DNA of 7,587 bases from Candidatus Equibacterium intestinale (GCA_018064305.1 JAGHVP010000023.1:1-7587); one strand, 5' to 3'; positions 1 to 7,138 are shown, counted from the stretch's first letter. Notes: generated by a model not told the origin, from the letters alone. A program made the numbers and translations.

Positions 1-462
1 GTAGCCGGGCAGGATGACATCCTTATACTGTTCTGAAAGATCCTGCAGCTTTGCGAACAGGTCAAGCACCAGGCCGCGTATTGCAAGCAGCTCGTCGCGC
101 ATATAGAGTTTCAGGTCTACCAGCACCTGGTTGTTGCGGCAGCGGCCAGAATGGATCTTCTTGCCCAGGTCTCCCAGCTTTCTGGTGAGGAGTATCTCCA
201 CCTGGGAGTGGATGTCCTCTGCGCACTCCTCCAGCACGAAGCTGCCCTCTTTGATTGTCTTGAGGATATTGTCAAGCTCTTTCTGCAGAATCTCTTCCTC
301 GTCTTTGGCAAGAAGCCCTACCTCGGCGAGCATTGCGATGTGGGCCTTCGAACCCATGACGTCGTATTCCGCCAGACGGAGGTCCAGGATGCGGTCGTTG
401 CCGACTGTGAAGTTTTCTACTGCATCTGATGCCGAAATGCCTTTGTTCCAGAGAGTCTGCAT
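1..462 (-). CDS. argH: Argininosuccinate lyase, N-terminal part (runs off left edge)
   Basis: This enzyme splits argininosuccinate into arginine and fumarate, the last step of the pathway, in the cytoplasm. The window holds the first 154 codons of a protein that is usually about 440-460 residues; the left edge falls exactly on a codon boundary. The reading frame is open throughout and matches the N-terminal domain of the fumarase/argininosuccinate lyase superfamily: an FTVGNDR start region, a DVMGSKAHIAML helix (about residues 35-46), an EDIHSQVE motif (about 79-86), and the KIHSGR...NNQV substrate-binding segment (102-113). In that segment the family signature RSRND reads RCRNN: Cys108 replaces Ser and Asn111 replaces Asp, while Arg109 and Asn110, the fumarate-side ligands in characterised homologues, are kept. 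The ATG at 462 lies 12 bases after the argE-like stop, so argH is the last visible gene of the operon. Identification is secure; catalytic competence cannot be judged because the C-terminal catalytic loop lies outside the window. Confidence 0.95.
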   Translation of the reverse strand, partial: MQTLWNKGISASDAVENFTVGNDRILDLRLAEYDVMGSKAHIAMLAEVGLLAKDEEEILQKELDNILKTIKEGSFVLEECAEDIHSQVEILLTRKLGDLGKKIHSGRCRNNQVLVDLKLYMRDELLAIRGLVLDLFAKLQDLSEQYKDVILPGY

Positions 463-474
463 ATTGGTTGAGGT

Positions 475-1542
475 TTATTTGCTGATGTTGCTTATGAATT
501 CGATATATTTTTCAATTCCTTCTGAGATTTCGCTCTTCAGTATGTATTCGTCTGCCTTGTGGGAGCGGTGCGAATCGCCTGGGCCCATTTTTATCGCAGG
601 GACAGGCAGCCTCATCCAGTCGGATGTGGTGGCCGAGGTTGGGGTGGGGATGTGCAGTGCTTCTGCTGTCCTGATGAGCGGATGTCCTGCCGGGGTTGCT
701 GACGAACGGTTTGAGAGATTGCGGGGCTTCAGGGTGCTTTTTACACATGCCTGCAGCATATTGAAGATCTCTTCGTTGGTATAGCATTCGTTCGGGCGTA
801 TGTCCACCATGAATGTGCATGTCTCGGGAATGACGTTGTGGACGGTGCCGGCATTGATGCCGGTGACCGACAGCTTCACTTCACCGAGGAGGGGGGACAC
901 CTTTTCGAACTTGAAGCTGCGCAGTGTCTCTATGTCGCGGATTGCGGTGTATATTGCATTGTCGCCTTCCTCGGCCCTTGCTGCATGGGCGCTGCGGCCG
1001 TATGCCGTAGCGTCTATCACAAGCAGCCCTTTTTCTGCGATGTTGGCTTCCATTCCGGTAGGCTCTCCCACAATTGCGAAGTCTGCATTGGCGGCGATTG
1101 TCTCCCTGAGCCCCGTGGTGCCTCCCTTGCCGGAACGCTCTTCCTCACAGCTCAGCAGGAGATAGAGGTTTACAGGGGCGCTCTTGAGGTCGCGGAAATA
1201 CAGGAAGGTGGCAATCATGCTCACTACACTGCCTCCGTCGTCGTTGCTGCCGAGCCCGAGGATGCGGTCTTCGGCTTCGGGCGGGTTGTATGGGTCGAAA
1301 GTATATGAGTCAGCAGCCTTGACCGTATCGATATGGGCGCACAGCATGAGAGTGGGCAGTGATGCATCAAAGTCCAGCCTGGATGTGATGTTGTTGCCGA
1401 TACGCATTACTTCCAGACCGGCATCCTCCAGGTAGCCGCACAGGAAGCCGGCCACTTCATCCTCTTCGAAAGAGCAGGAGGGGATTGCCACAATCTGCCT
1501 CAGCAGAGAGACCGCATCGTCTATATACTTTTTGATAACCAT
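475..1542 (-). CDS. argE: M20-family N-acyl amino acid deacylase (ArgE/DapE type)
   Basis: This is a 355-residue zinc-dependent M20 peptidase-family hydrolase. Visible motifs are HID at 70-72 (metal His and adjacent Asp), the bridging Asp in SNDDGG (about 101), the catalytic Glu pair in SCEEE (133-135), the metal-binding Glu of GEPTG (160), the GRSAHAA segment of the dimerisation domain (182-188), and a late metal His in SHRSHKADEY (about 325-333). ArgE normally removes the acetyl group from N-acetylornithine. Here it follows a transcarbamylase of the succinylornithine type, so the expected substrate is N-succinylcitrulline, released as citrulline plus succinate. That substrate is inference from context; M20 enzymes of the ArgE and DapE groups are hard to separate by sequence, and DapE itself is a desuccinylase. 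The ATG at 1542 is 3 bases past the argB stop, and the TAA at 475 is 12 bases before argH. The family is certain, the exact substrate less so. Confidence 0.9.
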   Translation of the reverse strand: MVIKKYIDDAVSLLRQIVAIPSCSFEEDEVAGFLCGYLEDAGLEVMRIGNNITSRLDFDASLPTLMLCAHIDTVKAADSYTFDPYNPPEAEDRILGLGSNDDGGSVVSMIATFLYFRDLKSAPVNLYLLLSCEEERSGKGGTTGLRETIAANADFAIVGEPTGMEANIAEKGLLVIDATAYGRSAHAARAEEGDNAIYTAIRDIETLRSFKFEKVSPLLGEVKLSVTGINAGTVHNVIPETCTFMVDIRPNECYTNEEIFNMLQACVKSTLKPRNLSNRSSATPAGHPLIRTAEALHIPTPTSATTSDWMRLPVPAIKMGPGDSHRSHKADEYILKSEISEGIEKYIEFISNISK

Positions 1543-1545
1543 CGG

Positions 1546-2313
1546 TTATTTGATTTTTGTCTCAATCGGTTTGTCAAGGTTGCCGGCATGCTTGATCACC
1601 ACTTCGCTCACACCTTTCTCAATGGCTGCGAATGCGTTCTCAAGCTTGGGCAGCATTCCGTCGGCCACACGTCCTTCAGCCTTCAGGCTTTCAAACATGG
1701 CCTTGTCAATCACTGGAATGACAGAAGAGTCGTCGTCCTTGTCGTAGAGGACTCCCTGCTTCTCGAAGCAGAATACAAATGAAGTCTTGTATTCCTCCGC
1801 CATCGCCACAGAGATGGCGCTTGCCACACTGTCGGCGTTGGTGTTGAGCAGTGTCCCGTTTCCGTCGTGGTTGATGGCGCATACGACGGGAACGATGCCG
1901 TTCTCTATGAACATCCCGAATGCTCCCGCATTCACTTCGGCGATATCACCGACAAAGCCGAAATCAATGGGCTCCTTCGGCCTCATGTCTGCAGTGATGC
2001 AGTTGCAGTCGGCTCCGGAAAGGCCTGCGGCGTTGCACCCCTTCTTCTGGAGGGCGGCCACGATGTTCTTGTTTATGAGGCCGGCATACACCATTGTCAC
2101 CACCTTCAGGGTCTCTGCGTCGGTGATGCGGCGGCCGTTGTGCATCCTGGGCTCGATACCAAGTCCCTTCAGCATCTCGCTTGCCACTTTACCGCCTCCG
2201 TGCACAAGGATCTTGTTGCCTTCCAGTGCAGCGAACTTGTCGAGGAAGCTGTCAAGCGCCTCGGGATTGTCTATGACATTTCCGCCAATCTTTATGACCT
2301 TCAGTTCTTTCAT
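1546..2313 (-). CDS. argB: N-acylglutamate kinase (acetyl- or succinylglutamate)
   Basis: This kinase phosphorylates the gamma-carboxyl of N-acylglutamate, the second step of the pathway, using ATP. It is a 255-residue protein of the amino acid kinase family. Visible motifs are the phosphate-binding Lys8 in VIKIGG, the HGGG loop at 38-41, NGRRIT at 59-64 (acyl-glutamate binding), NTNAD at 157-161 with the catalytic Asp161, and Lys223 in the late PKLENA segment. The length matches the short E. coli-type dimeric kinase (about 258 residues). It lacks the extra N-terminal helix of the arginine-inhibited hexameric kinases, so allosteric inhibition by arginine at this step is unlikely (inference). 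The ATG at 2313 is preferred over a GTG at 2316, since the ATG directly precedes the MKELKVIKIGG strand and leaves 2 bases after the argF' stop (TAGTGATG). In this operon the natural substrate may be N-succinylglutamate, which sequence alone cannot settle. Confidence 0.95.
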   Translation of the reverse strand: MKELKVIKIGGNVIDNPEALDSFLDKFAALEGNKILVHGGGKVASEMLKGLGIEPRMHNGRRITDAETLKVVTMVYAGLINKNIVAALQKKGCNAAGLSGADCNCITADMRPKEPIDFGFVGDIAEVNAGAFGMFIENGIVPVVCAINHDGNGTLLNTNADSVASAISVAMAEEYKTSFVFCFEKQGVLYDKDDDSSVIPVIDKAMFESLKAEGRVADGMLPKLENAFAAIEKGVSEVVIKHAGNLDKPIETKIK

Positions 2314-2315
2314 CA

Positions 2316-3272
2316 CTACTTGAGTCCGAGGAGGATTTCTTTGAGTACGGTCTGTGCCGAAACCACTCTGTTCGCAGCTTCGGGAATTACAATCGACTGA
2401 GGTGATTCGATCACATCGTCGCTTACTATCATGTTGCGGCGTACGGGAAGGCAGTGCATGAAGTATGCATTGTTTGTAAGGGCCATCTTCTCTGTGGTCA
2501 CAGTCCAGCTGCGGTCCATATTTATGACCTTTCCGTAGTTGGGATCCTTGTATGCCGACCAGTTCTTGGCATATACGAAGTCTGCACCTGCAAGGGCCTT
2601 GTCCTGGTCGTATTCAACCCTGGCGTTGCCCACAAACCTGGGGTCGAGCTCATATCCTTCAGGATGTGTGATCACCAGCTCGTAGCCGGTCTGGTTTATC
2701 CATTCGGCAAATGAGTTGGACACTGCCTGTGGCAGAGATTTGGGATGGGGAGCCCAGGTGAGCACAATCTTAGGCTTTGCCGTTTTCTTGTATTCCTCTA
2801 TTGTGATGAGGTCGGCAAAAGACTGGAGAGGGTGGCGGGTGGCTGCCTCCATACTGAAGACAGGCTTGCCGGAATATTTGATGAACTGGTTGAGGATAAC
2901 TTCGTTATAGTCATCCTCCTTGCTCTCGAAGTTGGCGAAGCTGCGTACTCCGATGATGTCGCGGTAGCTGCCCATCACGGGGATGGCTTCAAGGATATGT
3001 TCGGTCTTGTCACCGTCCATGACCACACCACGCTCGGTCTCGAGTTTCCATGCCCCGTGGTTTATGTCAAGCACAATCACGTTCATGCCCAGGTTCAGAC
3101 CTGCCTTCTGTGTGCTCAGGCGGGTCCTGAGGCTTGAGTTGAAAAATACCATCAGCAGAGTCTTGTTTCTGCCGAGTTCTGCGTCTGCAAAAGGATTTTC
3201 CTTTACATATCTTGCCTTTGCAAGAGCTTCGGAAAGGGGACCGATATCGTGTACACAAGTAAAGTTTCTCAT
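2316..3272 (-). CDS. argF': N-succinylornithine carbamoyltransferase (SOTCase family)
   Basis: The enzyme transfers the carbamoyl group of carbamoyl phosphate to the side chain of N-succinyl-L-ornithine, giving N-succinyl-L-citrulline. It is 318 residues long and strongly resembles, from memory, the B. fragilis enzyme along its length. The carbamoyl phosphate loop is NSSLRTR (45-51) instead of the STRTR of ordinary ornithine transcarbamylases. MEAATRHPLQ lies at 141-150, the YAKNW segment with Lys236 at 234-238, and HCLPVRRN at 273-280. The residue known to set acyl specificity, Pro90 in B. fragilis SOTCase and Glu92 in Xanthomonas acetylornithine transcarbamylase, is Thr90 here (codon ACC at 3003-3005). 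A small uncharged residue argues for succinyl rather than acetyl substrate, but this is inference. The ATG at 3272 follows the argD stop by 9 bases. No plain ornithine transcarbamylase is present, which fits a pathway that carbamoylates the blocked substrate. Confidence 0.93.
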   Translation of the reverse strand: MRNFTCVHDIGPLSEALAKARYVKENPFADAELGRNKTLLMVFFNSSLRTRLSTQKAGLNLGMNVIVLDINHGAWKLETERGVVMDGDKTEHILEAIPVMGSYRDIIGVRSFANFESKEDDYNEVILNQFIKYSGKPVFSMEAATRHPLQSFADLITIEEYKKTAKPKIVLTWAPHPKSLPQAVSNSFAEWINQTGYELVITHPEGYELDPRFVGNARVEYDQDKALAGADFVYAKNWSAYKDPNYGKVINMDRSWTVTTEKMALTNNAYFMHCLPVRRNMIVSDDVIESPQSIVIPEAANRVVSAQTVLKEILLGLK

Positions 3273-3281
3273 TTTGTAGTA

Positions 3282-4406
3282 TTATTTTGTGAGGTCGTTG
3301 AAAGCTTCGAGGAAATGGTCTATCTCAGGAATGCTGATACAGAGAGGGGGTAGCAGGCGTATTACGCTGGCACCTGCACCGCCTGTGAAGATGTGCTTTT
3401 CGAAAAGCAGCCTGTCGCGGAGGTCCTGATATCCTTCGTTCAGCTCGATACCTATCATGAGGCCGCGTCCGCGCAGCTCTTTGATGGCTTTGTTGCCCTT
3501 GAGGTGGCTGATTATGTATTCACCTGCCTTTGCTGCATTTTCAACAAGGTTTTCCTTCTTCATGATGTCAAGCACGGCAATGGCTGCACTGCAGGCAAGA
3601 TGGTTGCCTCCGAAAGTGGTGCCGAGCATTCCGTAGCTGGCCTTGATCCGGGGATTGATTATGATGGCACCGATGGGGAATCCGTTGCCGATGCCCTTTG
3701 CCATAGATACGATATCGGCCTTCACTCCGCTGTGCTGGTGGGCGAAATACTTGCCTGTACGGCCGCAGCCGCTCTGCACCTCGTCAACTATCAGCAGTGT
3801 GCCTGTCTTGTCGCAGAGCTCTCTTGCCGCCTTGAGATATTCGGCCGAGGGCTCGAAAATACCTGCCACACCCTGGATGCCTTCAACCATAAAGGCGGCG
3901 AACTCTTCTGTCTCGAGTTTCAGCTTCAGGGAATCAATGTCGTTGAGTGGCGTGAATTCAACGTTCGGGGTGCGGTTGAACGGAGCCTGGATCTTGGGAT
4001 TGTCTGTGGCTGCCACTGCACCGCTGGTACGGCCGTGGACCGCCTTGCTGCAGGTTACAATCTTTGCGCGGCCCGTCTCGAACGAGGCAAGCTTTATGGC
4101 GTTTTCATTGGCCTCGGCACCTGAATTGCACAGGAAAAGGTTGTAGTCGGGATATCCGCACATCTCACCCATCTTATCTGCAAGCTTCACCTGCAGGGAG
4201 TTTTCCACTGCATTGGAATAGAAGGCGATGTTGTTGAGCTGTCCGTAAAGCGCTGATATATATGCGCTGTTGCAGTGTCCTACCGAAATTACGGCATGTC
4301 CGCCGTAGAAATCCAGATATTCTGTTCCTTTTGAGTCCCAGACTTTGCAGCCCGCGCCCTTTATGGGCTCTATGGGCCAGAGTTTATATGTTTTGAAAAG
4401 TTCCAT
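3282..4406 (-). CDS. argD: N-acylornithine aminotransferase (class III, PLP)
   Basis: This is a 374-residue PLP-dependent class III aminotransferase that converts N-acylglutamate semialdehyde to N-acylornithine with glutamate as donor. Visible landmarks are the phosphate-binding NSGAEANE at 94-101, VEGIQG with Glu175, the pyridine-nitrogen aspartate in IVDEVQSGCGRTG (Asp208), the Schiff-base lysine Lys237 in SMAKGIG, TFGGNH at 264-269, and RGRGLMIGIEL at 312-322 near the C-terminal domain. Length is typical of the ArgD/AstC/4-aminobutyrate aminotransferase group. The operon position between argC and the succinylornithine transcarbamylase makes biosynthetic ArgD the only reasonable reading, probably on succinylated substrate. 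AstC, the catabolic succinylornithine aminotransferase, belongs to the same family, so acceptance of a succinyl group is plausible. The ATG at 4406 sits 2 bases after the argC stop. An upstream in-frame start at 4685 would bury 277 bases in argC with an implausible sequence and is not used. Confidence 0.95.
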   Translation of the reverse strand: MELFKTYKLWPIEPIKGAGCKVWDSKGTEYLDFYGGHAVISVGHCNSAYISALYGQLNNIAFYSNAVENSLQVKLADKMGEMCGYPDYNLFLCNSGAEANENAIKLASFETGRAKIVTCSKAVHGRTSGAVAATDNPKIQAPFNRTPNVEFTPLNDIDSLKLKLETEEFAAFMVEGIQGVAGIFEPSAEYLKAARELCDKTGTLLIVDEVQSGCGRTGKYFAHQHSGVKADIVSMAKGIGNGFPIGAIIINPRIKASYGMLGTTFGGNHLACSAAIAVLDIMKKENLVENAAKAGEYIISHLKGNKAIKELRGRGLMIGIELNEGYQDLRDRLLFEKHIFTGGAGASVIRLLPPLCISIPEIDHFLEAFNDLTK

Positions 4407-4408
4407 CG

Positions 4409-5374
4409 TTAAAAAGCTGAAGGTTTGAACTTGAGCGCGAGTGTACGCTCGAAGCCGAACATCATGTTCATGTTTTCCACCGCCTGTCCGCTGGCACCTT
4501 TGACAAGGTTGTCGATTATGGAGGTGATGTGGATGTATCCGTTGTGGCTCTCTATGTGCAGCAGGCATTTGTTGGTGTTGACAACCTCCTTGAGGCTGAT
4601 GGGAGCATCGCTTACAAACACGAACGGAGAGTCTTTGTAGAATTCCTTGTAAATCTGTACAGCCTCTTCGGCAGGCATTCCGCACCTGGTGTAGATGCTT
4701 GCAAAGATGCCTCTTGTGAAGTCGCCCCTCATGGGTACGAAATTGATCTGAGGGTCGGATCCTGCAAGTGCCGCAACGGTCTTGTGGATCTCTCCCAGAT
4801 GCTGGTGGGTGAAAGGCTTGTATACAGAGATGTTGTTGTCGCGATAAGGGAAGTGGGCAGTCTCGGCAAGCTTCCTTCCGCCGCCGGTGGCGCCTGTGAT
4901 GGCAGTCACATGGACCTCATCTTCAATTGCCTTCAATGCCGCCAGGGGAAGCAGGCCGAGCTGGATGCAGGTTGCGAAACAACCGGGGTTCGCTACATAG
5001 CGGCAGCCTTTTATCTCTTCGGTGTAAAGGTCGGTGAGACCATACACGAAATGCATCCCCTTGTAGTCGCTGTCTAAGCGGAAATCGTTGCCAAGGTCGA
5101 TGATCCGGCATCCTGCAGGAATGTCGTGTGTATCTACGAATTCCCTTGAAAGGCCGTGCCCGAGACAGAGGAAGATTACATCCGGAGTACCCAGATGGTC
5201 TGTGAAGACAAGGTCTGTCTCGCCCAGCAGGTCACGGTGGAAATTGGTGACAGGCTGCCCGGCGCTGGTGGTGCTGAGAACTGAAGTGATTTCAACTTCG
5301 GGATGGTTGATAAGTATGCGCAGCAGTTCGCCGGCAGTGTATCCGGTGCCGCCCGCTATCGCCACTTTAATCAT
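4409..5374 (-). CDS. argC: N-acyl-gamma-glutamyl-phosphate reductase
   Basis: ArgC reduces N-acylglutamyl 5-phosphate to the semialdehyde with NADPH. The 321-residue protein starts with a Rossmann dinucleotide-binding loop, GGTGYTAGEL (8-17). It carries LGNDFRL at 94-100, the catalytic cysteine Cys132 in ANPGCFAT, a glycine-rich GATGGGRKL at 161-169, and an HQH triplet at 190-192 that corresponds to the HRH motif providing the catalytic base in characterised homologues. VPMRGDFTRGI (213-223) matches the later conserved VPM...RGI segment and contains a GDF insertion. Length is normal for the Bacteroidota form and slightly shorter than the 330-350 residues of many others. Its start codon overlaps the argG stop as ATGA (5371-5374), the classic arrangement for translational coupling, and argD follows 2 bases after its TAA. 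No missing residue or frame disruption is visible. Confidence 0.96.
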   Translation of the reverse strand: MIKVAIAGGTGYTAGELLRILINHPEVEITSVLSTTSAGQPVTNFHRDLLGETDLVFTDHLGTPDVIFLCLGHGLSREFVDTHDIPAGCRIIDLGNDFRLDSDYKGMHFVYGLTDLYTEEIKGCRYVANPGCFATCIQLGLLPLAALKAIEDEVHVTAITGATGGGRKLAETAHFPYRDNNISVYKPFTHQHLGEIHKTVAALAGSDPQINFVPMRGDFTRGIFASIYTRCGMPAEEAVQIYKEFYKDSPFVFVSDAPISLKEVVNTNKCLLHIESHNGYIHITSIIDNLVKGASGQAVENMNMMFGFERTLALKFKPSAF

Positions 5375-6573
5375 ATCTGCTCGTCTTTATGCGCTCCGTA
5401 ATATACTCTGAGAGGGGTTGAAGTGACCTTGATGAAACCTTTGGCCTCTTCGGCTGTCCAACCTTTCTGAGTCTCGCCATATTCGCCGAGCTTCGATTTG
5501 AGCAGGTCATCCTCTGAGTCTACGCCCACGGTAGAGAATGTGTAGGGCTGCAGCTTGAGTGTGACAGTACCGTTGACGTTGCGCTGGCTGCTTGCAAGCA
5601 TCGCCTCGATGTCGCGCATCACGGGCTCGAGATACTGGCTTTCGTGCAGGAACATTCCGTACCAGTTGGCAACCTGGTCTTTCCAGTACTGCTGCCATTT
5701 GCTGAGTGTGAACTTCTCAAGGAACTTGTGTGCACCTATGATGAGCATGGGGGCTGCGGCTTCGAAGCCTACACGTCCCTTGATGCCGATGATGGTGTCA
5801 CCGACATGCATGTCGCGGCCTATGCCGTATGCGCAGCCGATCTCCTCGACGGCCTGGATGGCAGCGATCTTGTCGTCATATTTCTTGCCGTTGACTGCTG
5901 CTATCTCGCCCTCTTTGAATTCGATGCTGAGGATTTCGCTATCCTGTCTGCTGACCTGCTTCAGATAGGCGGTTTCGGGAAGACCCTGTTTCGAATCAAG
6001 GATCTCGCCTCCGCAGATAGATGTGCCCCAGATACCCACGTTGTATGAGTACTTGAGCTTGGTGAAGTCTGCGAAGAAGCCGTTGGCGTTGAGATAGTCG
6101 ACCTCTTCCTTGCGGCTGAGGTTGCCGTCGCGGGTGAGGGTGATGATCTCCATGTCGGGGCACATCACAAGGAATGTCATATCGAAACGGACCTGGTCGT
6201 TACCCGCACCTGTCGAACCGTGCGCGATTGCGTCGGCACCGATCTCCTTTGCATAGCGGGCGATTGCCATTCCCTGGAAGATGCGCTCTGATGACACAGA
6301 GATAGGGTAGGTGCCGTTGCGGAGCACGTTGCCCATGATCATATACTTGAGGCTCTTCTCGTAGTATTCCTGTGTCACGTCAAGTGTCACATACTCCTTC
6401 GCTCCAAGCTTGTATGCGTTCTCTTCGTTGGTCTTGAGCTGCTCTGCGCTGAAACCGCCGGTGTTGGCGCAGGCTGCATATACTTCATATCCTTTCTCTT
6501 TTGCCAGATACATCACTGTATAGGATGTGTCCAGTCCGCCGCTGAAAGCGACCACTACTTTTTTCTTGCTCAT
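5371..6573 (-). CDS. argG: Argininosuccinate synthase
   Basis: ArgG joins citrulline and aspartate with ATP through a citrullyl-AMP intermediate, giving argininosuccinate. The 400-residue protein opens with the N-type ATP pyrophosphatase P-loop SGGLDTS (11-17). Other landmarks are NGTYPISVSSERI (86-98), the nucleotide and aspartate-binding HGSTGAGNDQVRFD (118-131), and the IWGTSICGGEIL segment (181-192); the usual TGKGNDQVRF reads TGAGNDQVRF here. The later part forms the synthetase and C-terminal dimerisation regions. Start choice: the ATG at 6573 directly precedes the first beta strand (KKKVVVAF) and lies 10 bases after the GNAT stop. In-frame ATGs at 6594 and 6606 would add 7 or 11 unconserved-looking residues and overlap the upstream gene. 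No Shine-Dalgarno is present; the upstream bases are A/T-rich, as is usual in this phylum. The stop overlaps the argC start. Confidence 0.96.
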   Translation of the reverse strand: MSKKKVVVAFSGGLDTSYTVMYLAKEKGYEVYAACANTGGFSAEQLKTNEENAYKLGAKEYVTLDVTQEYYEKSLKYMIMGNVLRNGTYPISVSSERIFQGMAIARYAKEIGADAIAHGSTGAGNDQVRFDMTFLVMCPDMEIITLTRDGNLSRKEEVDYLNANGFFADFTKLKYSYNVGIWGTSICGGEILDSKQGLPETAYLKQVSRQDSEILSIEFKEGEIAAVNGKKYDDKIAAIQAVEEIGCAYGIGRDMHVGDTIIGIKGRVGFEAAAPMLIIGAHKFLEKFTLSKWQQYWKDQVANWYGMFLHESQYLEPVMRDIEAMLASSQRNVNGTVTLKLQPYTFSTVGVDSEDDLLKSKLGEYGETQKGWTAEEAKGFIKVTSTPLRVYYGAHKDEQI

Positions 6574-6583
6574 ATCTGAAATA

Positions 6584-7138
6584 TTATTTGACATTGATGG
6601 TGACATGCTCTCTGGGGTCGTAGAGAAGACCGGTGCAGATGCATCTCTGGTAATTGTTCTCTTCCAGGATATGGAAGTTCTTGCAACCCTCGCATCCCTT
6701 CCAGAATTCGGGGTCGTGGGTGAGGTCCTGGAATGCCACAGGGCGGAAGCCCAGGTCGTAGTTCATCTTGAGGACGGCAGCTCCTGTGGTGATGCTGAAT
6801 ATCTTGGCGTCGGGGAATAATTCACGTGAAAGGCGGAAGATACGCTGCTTGATGCTTTTTGCAAGGCCGACTCCTCTGAACTCGTGGGCTACAATGAGTC
6901 CTGAATTGGCCACGAACTGCTTGCCTTCCCAGCTTTCGATGTAGGAGAAGCCTGCGAAGCGGTCGTCGTCGGTCACGGCGATCACAGCCTTGCCGGCTCT
7001 CATTTTCTCACCGACGTATTCGGGGGTGCGTTTTGCTATACCTGTGCCACGCTCTTTGGCTGACAGAAGGATTTCGTCGCAGATCGCCTGCGCAAACTTT
7101 GTGTGGCTTTCATTTGCCACTAATACTGAAATGTTCAT
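6584..7138 (-). CDS. GNAT acyltransferase, probable N-acylglutamate synthase
   Basis: This is the first full gene of the operon: a 184-residue GNAT-fold acyltransferase. The acyl-CoA pyrophosphate loop is visible as FRGVGLAKSIK (87-97), preceded by the central strand SGLIVAHE (79-86) and followed by SITTGAAVLKMNYDLGF (115-131), a typical GNAT motif B region. The last third is unusual for GNAT proteins: CxxC (Cys149, Cys152) followed after 13 residues by CxC (Cys166, Cys168), suggesting a metal site or disulfide cluster. No other ArgA, ArgJ or ArgA-kinase fusion is present, so this gene best fills the missing first step, glutamate plus acetyl- or succinyl-CoA. From memory, genetic work in Bacteroides thetaiotaomicron assigned a similar operon-linked GNAT as N-succinylglutamate synthase; I cannot check that here. 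The ATG at 7138 is the first in frame. GNAT fold is certain, function probable. Confidence 0.85.
   Translation of the reverse strand: MNISVLVANESHTKFAQAICDEILLSAKERGTGIAKRTPEYVGEKMRAGKAVIAVTDDDRFAGFSYIESWEGKQFVANSGLIVAHEFRGVGLAKSIKQRIFRLSRELFPDAKIFSITTGAAVLKMNYDLGFRPVAFQDLTHDPEFWKGCEGCKNFHILEENNYQRCICTGLLYDPREHVTINVK

Noticed and set aside
131..784. Long plus-strand ORFs opposite the arg genes (for example 131-784, 3393-4124, 1787-2323)
   Set aside because: They lie antisense to clearly conserved genes, have no family resemblance and owe their length to the codon use of the opposite strand.
3282..4685. Longer argD start at 4685
   Set aside because: It would overlap argC by 277 bases and add 93 low-complexity residues rich in Arg, His, Gln and Cys. 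The ATG at 4406 gives a normal-length ArgD.
6574..6606. Upstream argG starts at 6606 and 6594
   Set aside because: They extend into the GNAT gene and add residues before the first beta strand. The ATG at 6573 gives the family's usual N-terminus.
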